Assembly (NCBI GenBank): GCA_900539945.1
Contig: UQDV01000006.1
Coordinates: forward strand, 39,215-103,214
From: an uncultured Faecalibacterium sp.
Lineage (GTDB): Bacteria > Bacillota > Clostridia > Oscillospirales > Ruminococcaceae
DNA length: 64,000 bases
Direction: 5' to 3'
A program made the translations under genes and the position numbers. Under the pieces are notes generated by a model. It saw nothing but the letters and a program-made list of their open reading frames with translations, was not told the DNA's origin and did not search any database. Every line of letters starts with the position of its first letter. Position 1 is the stretch's first letter. Positions 58,507 to 64,000 of the stretch are shown piece by piece.

Positions 58507-59706
58507 TCAGCTCCGGCGCTTGGCCAGTACCGCCGCCCCGCTGGCAGCGGTCAGGACGCCCAGCAGGGCAAGCCCGGCACCCGCCTGCCCGAAGAGATCG
58601 CCCACGGCACCCACAAAGGGGCTTGCGGGGATCATCAGGATGCTGTAGGCCATGCTGTCCACACTGATGAGGGTGGCCCGCTGATCACTGGAGATCAGGG
58701 CATTGAGACGCTGGTCGGCATGGAGCAGCCAGACTTCCAGCACGCCCTGCACCAGCATCATGCCCAGAATGCCGCCCCATGCAGGCGCCGCGCCGACCAG
58801 AAAGGTCCCGCCGCCGACCAGCAGGGCACACACCGTGTAGAACCGCCGCAGGGTGTGGGGATGTACCCGTCGGCCAATCTCGGTACCGGCCACGCAGGCC
58901 GCACCGCCCAGCAGCAAGGGCAGAAAAAGCCACTCGGTGGGCCAGCCCAGCTCCACGAGCCGCTGCTGCAAGAACATCTTGGTCAGATAGCAGGGGATAG
59001 AGATGAACGCATCGGCAGCGATGAGTTTTGCCGCCAGCGGGCAGCCGTGCAGGGCGGCGGCACTGTCCCGTACCAGCTGCGCGAACTGGCCCGGCAGCTC
59101 TCGCAGGGAATGGGAACTCCGGGCGGCTTGTGCTTCGGTGACCACAGGTTCCTTCAGCAGGAGCATGGCCAGCGTGGAAATGCTGCTGAACAGCGCACTC
59201 ACCAGATAAAAGCCGGAAAACCGCAGAAACCGCCGCAGTGTGCTGGCAAGGGAGCCGAGCGCGCTGGCCAGCATGCCGATCTGGGAGCGGTTGGCGGCCA
59301 CGGAAAGATACCGTTCTTCCTGCCCGGCCTGCTTCAGGCTGTCGTAGGTCAGAGCGGCATCGGTGCCGGAAAACATGGTGTTGGACAGGGCGTTCAGCCC
59401 CATTGCCGCACAAATCAGGAAAAGGCCGGGCGCAAATGCCATGAGCAGGCTGCTCAGCACTGCCAGGATACCGCCCGCCACAAGGGCCCGTTTACGCCCC
59501 AGCAGGTCGGCGGCCATTCCGCTGGGCACCTCGCACAACAGGCTGACGATATGGTAAACGCTCTCGGCAAGGCCGATCTCCCACAGCGAGAACCCGCGGG
59601 CGGCCAGCAGCGCCACCCATACGGCATCCGTGATGCGCAGGCCGGAAAAGAAATTGGAAAGATAGATGCAGCGCAGCTGCTTTTTCAAATGAATAGTATG
59701 ATTCAT
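58507..59706 (-). CDS. MFS family exporter
   Basis: A 399-residue major facilitator with about twelve membrane spans. The start MNHTIHLKKQLRCIYL has an AAAGGG site; the longer frame lies in the leader and its terminator. The loop 2-3 motif reads GMAADLLGRKRALVAGG (about residues 60-76), the classic G-x-x-x-D-x-x-GRKR marker of this superfamily. The PSG motif and the absence of sugar or nitrate motifs point to a drug or metabolite exporter. Its leader contains a short peptide frame and a terminator, so expression is probably inducible by a translation-affecting compound. Confidence 0.85.
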   Translation of the reverse strand: MNHTIHLKKQLRCIYLSNFFSGLRITDAVWVALLAARGFSLWEIGLAESVYHIVSLLCEVPSGMAADLLGRKRALVAGGILAVLSSLLMAFAPGLFLICAAMGLNALSNTMFSGTDAALTYDSLKQAGQEERYLSVAANRSQIGMLASALGSLASTLRRFLRFSGFYLVSALFSSISTLAMLLLKEPVVTEAQAARSSHSLRELPGQFAQLVRDSAAALHGCPLAAKLIAADAFISIPCYLTKMFLQQRLVELGWPTEWLFLPLLLGGAACVAGTEIGRRVHPHTLRRFYTVCALLVGGGTFLVGAAPAWGGILGMMLVQGVLEVWLLHADQRLNALISSDQRATLISVDSMAYSILMIPASPFVGAVGDLFGQAGAGLALLGVLTAASGAAVLAKRRS

Positions 59707-59756
59707 GGGGAACACCCTTTCTGCTTCTGCGTGAAACAGTGCCCCATTTCCCGGCA

Positions 59757-59790
59757 AAACAAAAACGCCCCACAGCAAAGCTGCGCGGCG
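59757..59790 (-). terminator. Leader terminator of the MFS gene
   Basis: On the minus strand CGCC-G-CGCAGC pairs with GCTG-TG-GGGCG and is followed by TTTTTG-TTTT, 50 nt before the start codon and after the leader peptide frame. Confidence 0.65.
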
Positions 59791-59852
59791 CATAAAAACG
59801 ATGCTCCACGCTTTGCCGGAAGAAAAATGGGTACACTTCGAGCCGGAAATGC

Positions 59853-59918
59853 TTAGGGGTTGCCTTTTTTAAAGAAAACGCAGCCGTTCCAGCCCATCCG
59901 GGTGTACCCTCCTTCCAT
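59853..59918 (-). CDS. Leader peptide of the MFS gene (21 codons)
   Basis: A short frame in the leader, MEGGYTRMGWNGCVFFKK then GNP and stop. The inner ATG (residue 8) is preceded by GGAGGG, so a 14-residue form MGWNGCVFFKKGNP is also possible. Its size, its position between promoter and leader terminator and the aromatic run are those of ribosome-stalling leader peptides controlling resistance exporters. No matching sequence was recognised. Confidence 0.5.
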   Translation of the reverse strand: MEGGYTRMGWNGCVFFKKGNP

Positions 59919-59934
59919 GCAAAGCGCTGCACTG

Positions 59935-59963
59935 AATATAACATGACAAAGCCAAAATGTCAA
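59935..59963 (-). promoter_or_regulatory. Strong promoter of the MFS gene
   Basis: On the minus strand: perfect TTGACA, 17-nt spacer, TATATT, leaving a leader of about 225 nt. Confidence 0.85.
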
Positions 59964-60002
59964 GTCAAAACCGGAAACCTGCGCAAAATCTGCCCGCCCC
60001 GC

Positions 60003-60031
60003 TTGCAAACCGCCGCAAAATGTGGTAACAT
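60003..60031 (+). promoter_or_regulatory. Promoter of the pheST T-box operon
   Basis: TTGCAA, 17-nt spacer, TAACAT with an extended TG. Confidence 0.65.
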
Positions 60032-60044
60032 AAAAACGGTTATA

Positions 60045-60338
60045 AAACCTGAATACTCCCAAACGCAGCGACGGAGAGAGTAGGTTTGTTCGGCACAGCA
60101 AAGAGAGGGACTTCACCGGCTGAAAGGGTCCCCGCGTGCAGACAGGCTGAAGTTCGCTCCTGAGCGGCCTGCGCGAACGGCTTTGCGGCCCACTAGCACA
60201 GGACGGTTGCGCCCCGTTACGGCGTTTGAGTGCCGCCCGCTGCTTGCGCAAAGGGCGGAAACCGGGTGGTACCGCGGAGCAGACTGTTACAGCTTCGTCC
60301 CTTTTGCCTGAGAACAGGCAGAGGGGACGGAGCTTTTT
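60045..60338 (+). ncRNA. T-box riboswitch (Phe) controlling pheST
   Basis: The conserved T-box reads CGGGTGGTACCGCGG (60263-60277), whose GG(U)ACC core pairs with the free acceptor end of uncharged tRNA. A GAGAGA bulge lies near 60074 in stem I, and the best specifier is TTC (60112-60114) in the GGGACTTCACC loop, which matches tRNA-Phe(GAA), also encoded in this window. The terminator stem starts with AGCTTCGTCCC and ends with GGGGACGGAGCT and five T residues (60291-60338). Uncharged tRNA-Phe would favour the antiterminator and allow pheST transcription. Confidence 0.93.
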
Positions 60339-60385
60339 TCATGCCTCCGCTCATGAACACGAAGTAGAAAAAGGAGAGAACATCC

Positions 60386-61408
60386 ATGCAAGCAATGATC
60401 GACGAGCTGGCAAAACAGGCCGAAGAGAGCCTTGGTCAGGTCTCCAGCAAGGAAACGCTGGCATCCTTCTGGCAGGAATACCTCAGCAAGAACGGCAAGA
60501 TCCCTGCCCTGATGAAGAATCTGCGCACCGTCGCACCCGAAGAGCGCCCCGCCATGGGCAAGATCATCAACGAGCTCAAGGCCAAGGTGCAGGCCGAGTA
60601 CGACGCTGCCGCCGAAAAAGTGAAGGCTGCCGAGCTGGCTGCCCGCAACGCCGCCGAGACGGTGGACATCACCCTGCCCGCCAAGACCCGCCCCATGGGC
60701 GGCCTGCACCCGCTGACCCTGATCACCAACCAGATCATCGACGTGTTCTCCGGCATGGGCTTTTCGGTGGGCACCTTCCCGGAGATCGAGGACGATGACC
60801 ACAACTTCACCCGCCTGAACGTGCCCAAGGATCACCCGGCACGCGACATGCAGGATACCTTCTACCTGTCGGAGGAGTTCCTGCTGCGTACCCAGACTTC
60901 CGGCGGCCAGATCCGCACCATGGACGTTCAGAAGCCGCCCATCAAGATCCTGATGCCCGGCCGTGTGTTCCGCTCCGACTCGGACGCTACCCACAGCCCC
61001 ATGTTCCACCAGATGGAAGGTCTGGTCGTGGACAAGGGCATCACCCTGGGCGACCTGCAGGGTGCACTGAACACCTTCGTGCAGAAGCTGTTCGGTGCCG
61101 ACACCCGCACCCGCCTGCGTCCTTCTTACTTCCCGTTCACCGAGCCCAGCGTCGAGGTGGACGTGAGCTGCTTTGAGTGCCACGGCAAGGGCTGCCCGCT
61201 GTGCAAGCACACCGGCTGGATCGAGGTGCTGGGCGGCGGCGTTGTCAACCGCAAGGTGCTGGAGAACTGCAACATCGACCCGGACGAGTACTCCGGCTTT
61301 GCCTTCGGCATCGGCATCGAGCGTATTGCTATGCTGAAGTACGGCATCAACAACATCGGCCTGATGTTCGAGAACAACCTGCAGTTCCTCAAGCAGTTCC
61401 ACGAATAA
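60386..61408 (+). CDS. pheS: Phenylalanyl-tRNA synthetase alpha subunit
   Basis: A 340-residue class II synthetase subunit that catalyses phenylalanylation of tRNA-Phe. The N-terminal 90 residues form the coiled coil that contacts tRNA. Motif 2 lies around FRSDSDATHSPMFHQMEGLVVD (in part; about residue 195), and motif 3 around GFAFGIGIERIAMLKYGINNI (in part; about 305). The CFECHGKGCPLCKHTGWIEV block is common in bacterial PheS. The length is normal. It starts 48 nt after the T-box terminator with an AAAGGAGAG site and is followed by pheT after 18 nt. Confidence 0.97.
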   Translation: MQAMIDELAKQAEESLGQVSSKETLASFWQEYLSKNGKIPALMKNLRTVAPEERPAMGKIINELKAKVQAEYDAAAEKVKAAELAARNAAETVDITLPAKTRPMGGLHPLTLITNQIIDVFSGMGFSVGTFPEIEDDDHNFTRLNVPKDHPARDMQDTFYLSEEFLLRTQTSGGQIRTMDVQKPPIKILMPGRVFRSDSDATHSPMFHQMEGLVVDKGITLGDLQGALNTFVQKLFGADTRTRLRPSYFPFTEPSVEVDVSCFECHGKGCPLCKHTGWIEVLGGGVVNRKVLENCNIDPDEYSGFAFGIGIERIAMLKYGINNIGLMFENNLQFLKQFHE

Positions 61409-61426
61409 GAGGGGAGAGAACAAACA

Positions 61427-63838
61427 ATGAAAGTACCGTTCAGTTGGTTAAAAGAATACGTAGACATCGACGTTACCGCCCAGGAGCTGGAGGAGAAACT
61501 GTTCTCCTGCGGCTTTGAAGTGGAGGAGCTGATCCCGCTGGATGCCGGCATCAGCAAGGTAGTCGTCGGTAAGATCGTGGAGATGGAAAAGCAGGAGGGC
61601 ACCCACCTGACCAAGTGTGTGGTGGACTGCGGCGACTATGGCCATGATATCCGCATCAGCACCGGTGCTGCCAACATGAAGCTGGGCGACTGCGTGCCCG
61701 CTGCGCTGGATGGCTCCACCCTGCCCGGCGGCATCAAGATCAAGGCCCGCAAGATGCAGGGCGTGGAATCCAACGGTATGCTGTGCTCCGGTGAGGAGCT
61801 GGGCCTCAATGATGACCTGTTCCCGGGTTCTGAGGTCTACGGCCTGCTTATCCTGCCTGAGGATTCCGTCCCCGGCACCGACATTGCCCCGGTGGTGGGT
61901 CTGGATGACTACATCTTCGACATCTCCATCACCGCCAACCGCCCGGACTGCCAGTCCGTGCTGGGCATTGCCCGTGAGGTGGCTGCCGTTCTGGGCAAGC
62001 CCCTGCACATGCCCGCCATGGACTACAAGGCTGTCTGCGAGCCGGACGCGCCCATCACCGTCAAGGTGGAAGCGCCCGACCTGTGCCCTCGCTATATGGC
62101 ACACTATGTGCGCAACATCCGCATGGGCGAGTCTCCCCGCTGGATGAAGCGCCATCTGGCTCTGTGCGGCCTGCGCTCCATCAGCAATGTGGTGGATATC
62201 ACCAACCACACCCTGCTGGAAATGGGCCAGCCCATGCACGCCTTTGACCTGAACAAGGTGGCCGGCCGCACCATCGACGTGCGCCGTGCCCACGAGGGTG
62301 AGAAGATCATCACCCTGGATGAGAAGGAGTTCACCCTGAACCCCAACAACCTCGTCATCTGCGACGCCGAGAAGCCGGTGGCTCTGGCCGGCATCATGGG
62401 CGGTGCCAACTCCGGCATGGACGAAAACACCACCAGCCTGCTGTTCGAGTGTGCCACTTTTGCCCGCGACTGCGTGCGCAAGACCAGCCGCGCTCTGGGC
62501 CAGAACAGTGATTCTTCTGCCCGTTACGAGAAGGGCGTGGACCGTCATTCTCCGGAGCTGGGCCTGGCCCGTGCCCTGCACCTGATCCAGGAGCTGGACT
62601 GCGGCGACATCACCACGCTGGAGTATGACCTGACCGACGGCCGCCCGCTGGAGCGCAAGCACATCGTGACTACCCCGGCCAAGATCTGCGGTGTCCTGGG
62701 CATCACCGTGCCGGACCAGACCATGATCGACATCCTCCAGCGTCTGGAGTTCACCGTGGACGTGCAGGCAGATGGCAGCTGGGATGTGTCCGCCCCGCTG
62801 TACCGTGAGGACGTGGAGAGCTTCCCGGACCTGGCCGAGGAGGTCATCCGCGAGTACGGCTACGACCACATCGTGCCCACCTTCCTGAACACCGCTGCCG
62901 TGACCAACGGCGGCCTGAACTACGACCAGAAGCAGCAGCTCAAGGCCAAGCGCCTGCTGGCCGCGCAGGGCTTCTACGAGGCTTCCACCCTGGCCTTCTA
63001 CTCCACCGCAGAGTTCGATATGCTGCACCTCCCGGCAGAGGATGAGGCCCGCAAGGCTATCCGCATCCTGAACCCCATCAGTGAGAACCTGTCCATCATG
63101 CGCACCCTGCTGGCTCCCTCCATGCTGAACGTCATCGTGGACAACCTCAAGAAGGGCAACGCGGAGGGCCGCCTGTTCGAGATGGCCCCGGTCTATCTGG
63201 CCAAGGAACTGCCCATCAAGGAGCATCCCCACGAGCGCCAGACCCTGTGCCTGGGTGCCTTTGGCCCGGAGGAGGATTTCTTTACCGTCAAGGGCGCATT
63301 GGAAGCACTGGCAGACTGCTTCGGCCTGCACTTTGACTATAAGCGCGAGACCACCCCGTGGCTGCACCCCGGCATCAGCGCCGCTGTGTATTGCAACGGC
63401 AAGCGTCTGGGTGTGTTTGGCAAGCTGGCCAACGAGATCAACGCCGAGCTGGAGATCGCAAAGGACCAGAAGGACAGCCAGAACATCTATCTGGGAGAGC
63501 TGGATTATGAGGCTCTCATGTCCTGTGTGGAGGGTGAGCTGCGCTATCAGCCGCTGAGCCCCTATGCACCGGTCAAGCGCGACCTGGCACTGGTCTGCGA
63601 CGAGGCCGTTACCTGCGGCGAGATCGAAGAGACCATCCAGAAGGCCAGCCCGCTGGTGAGCGAGGTCAAGCTGTTCGACATCTACCGCGGTGCAAACCTC
63701 GGTGAGGGCAAGAAGAGCATGGCCTTCAGCCTGTCTCTTGCAGACCCGAAGAAGGAAGTCTCTGCCGAAGAAGCAGAGCGCGCCGTCAAGAAGATCCTTG
63801 GCAACCTGAAGTTCAAGCTGGGCATCGAGATCCGCTGA
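61427..63838 (+). CDS. pheT: Phenylalanyl-tRNA synthetase beta subunit
   Basis: An 803-residue beta subunit. Domains run in the usual order: the tRNA-binding fold (GKIVEMEKQEGTHLTKCVVDCG, in part; about residues 45-150), the B3/B4 editing region with HAFDLNKVAGR, the B5 domain (HIVTTPAKICGVLG, about 405), a synthetase-like core and a C-terminal anticodon-binding FDX-ACB domain (LSPYAPVKRDLALVCDEAV, about 705-800). It hydrolyses mischarged tyrosyl-tRNA-Phe and forms the alpha2beta2 enzyme with PheS. Length and composition are typical. The operon ends at a clear terminator. Confidence 0.97.
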   Translation: MKVPFSWLKEYVDIDVTAQELEEKLFSCGFEVEELIPLDAGISKVVVGKIVEMEKQEGTHLTKCVVDCGDYGHDIRISTGAANMKLGDCVPAALDGSTLPGGIKIKARKMQGVESNGMLCSGEELGLNDDLFPGSEVYGLLILPEDSVPGTDIAPVVGLDDYIFDISITANRPDCQSVLGIAREVAAVLGKPLHMPAMDYKAVCEPDAPITVKVEAPDLCPRYMAHYVRNIRMGESPRWMKRHLALCGLRSISNVVDITNHTLLEMGQPMHAFDLNKVAGRTIDVRRAHEGEKIITLDEKEFTLNPNNLVICDAEKPVALAGIMGGANSGMDENTTSLLFECATFARDCVRKTSRALGQNSDSSARYEKGVDRHSPELGLARALHLIQELDCGDITTLEYDLTDGRPLERKHIVTTPAKICGVLGITVPDQTMIDILQRLEFTVDVQADGSWDVSAPLYREDVESFPDLAEEVIREYGYDHIVPTFLNTAAVTNGGLNYDQKQQLKAKRLLAAQGFYEASTLAFYSTAEFDMLHLPAEDEARKAIRILNPISENLSIMRTLLAPSMLNVIVDNLKKGNAEGRLFEMAPVYLAKELPIKEHPHERQTLCLGAFGPEEDFFTVKGALEALADCFGLHFDYKRETTPWLHPGISAAVYCNGKRLGVFGKLANEINAELEIAKDQKDSQNIYLGELDYEALMSCVEGELRYQPLSPYAPVKRDLALVCDEAVTCGEIEETIQKASPLVSEVKLFDIYRGANLGEGKKSMAFSLSLADPKKEVSAEEAERAVKKILGNLKFKLGIEIR

Positions 63839-63868
63839 ACTCTCTATATAAAGTAATATAATAGAGGG

Positions 63869-63901
63869 GCCGCCTGTGCAACAATGCACAGGCGGCTTTT
63901 T
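63869..63901 (+). terminator. Terminator of the pheST operon
   Basis: GCCGCCTGTGCA pairs with TGCACAGGCGGC over a 4-nt loop, followed by five T residues. Confidence 0.95.
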
Positions 63902-63965
63902 ACATGGCATGATACAAGAAAATGAAGGAATCTCAGATTTTCCTCAAAAAACTTGCCGAAAAGTG

Positions 63966-63994
63966 TTGACAGAAGGCGGGAGGTGTGGTATTAT
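63966..63994 (+). promoter_or_regulatory. Strong promoter for a gene beyond the right edge
   Basis: Perfect TTGACA, 17-nt spacer, TATTAT with an extended TG. No coding sequence follows in the last few bases. Confidence 0.8.
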
Positions 63995-64000
63995 ACTTGA

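Noticed and set aside
1..64000. CRISPR array, prophage or restriction system
   Set aside because: No regularly spaced repeats, Cas, integrase, capsid or methylase genes were seen; the iteron-like cluster at 27.1 kb has irregular spacing and both orientations.

Overview
The window reads as chromosome of a GC-rich, low-oxygen clostridial Firmicute, most likely Faecalibacterium or a close Oscillospiraceae/Ruminococcaceae relative. This is inferred from gene content: an electron-bifurcating NfnAB pair, FabK-type fatty acid synthesis, PPi-type phosphofructokinases, a Na+-pumping decarboxylase, a 2-hydroxyacyl-CoA dehydratase/activase pair, ThyX, a T-box before pheST, a CIRCE operator before htpG, and consensus TTGACA/TATAAT promoters. 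No phage, insertion sequence or CRISPR array was seen. Coding is dense and gene order is mostly housekeeping, with small structured repeats in the gaps.

Layout. 1-3.4 kb (minus): a pyroglutamyl-peptide operon (DUF969, DUF979, M29-like aminopeptidase, pcp cut by the window edge) and a small membrane protein. 3.4-4.7 kb: a repeat-rich gap around a zinc-ribbon-like lipoprotein. 4.7-7.1 kb (minus): nfnAB. 7.2-8.05 kb: a five-tRNA cluster (Gly, Val, Asp, Phe, Gly) containing two copies of a 118-nt double-hairpin element. 8.2-10.6 kb: a polar amino acid ABC transporter. 10.7-19.2 kb (minus): a ten-gene fatty acid operon acpP-accD-accA-fabH-fabK-(FabK/FabX-like)-fabD-fabG-fabF-fabZ. 19.3-21.5 kb: a MATE remnant, an intact MATE exporter and a lipoprotein.

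21.9-27 kb: recD2, mreB and two subunits of a sodium-pump decarboxylase. 27.06-27.23 kb: an AT-rich cluster of about seven copies of a TGATAAAsTGAC motif in both orientations, just before pcrA. 27.5-31.6 kb: pcrA-thyX-tmk, joining a helicase to dTTP supply. 31.8-36.9 kb: an acetyltransferase-like protein, mltG, a U32 protein of the tRNA-hydroxylation type and cardiolipin synthase. 37-44.8 kb: a duplicated-domain lipoprotein, an XpaC-like protein, htpG under CIRCE, a C_GCAxxG_C_C protein, an esterase, an HD protein and a YoaK-like membrane protein. 44.9-49.4 kb: a LysR regulator diverging from purA-pyrB, then a 49-residue membrane peptide and a U32-like protein.

49.8-54.2 kb: a dehydratase activase and a dehydratase-like gene, two modules often fused in one protein, here separated by a paired repeat. 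54.3-56.9 kb (minus): two tandem PPi-type phosphofructokinases. 57.2-58.2 kb: an SGNH hydrolase. 58.5-59.96 kb (minus): an MFS exporter with a leader peptide and leader terminator. 60.0-63.9 kb: T-box, pheS, pheT. A strong promoter at the right edge serves a gene outside the window.

The most unusual signals are the tRNA-abutting 118-nt element, whose two copies differ by compensatory base-pair changes; the iteron-like array before pcrA; the second FabK-like enzyme with a cysteine cluster inside the fatty acid operon; and the attenuator-like leader of the MFS gene.
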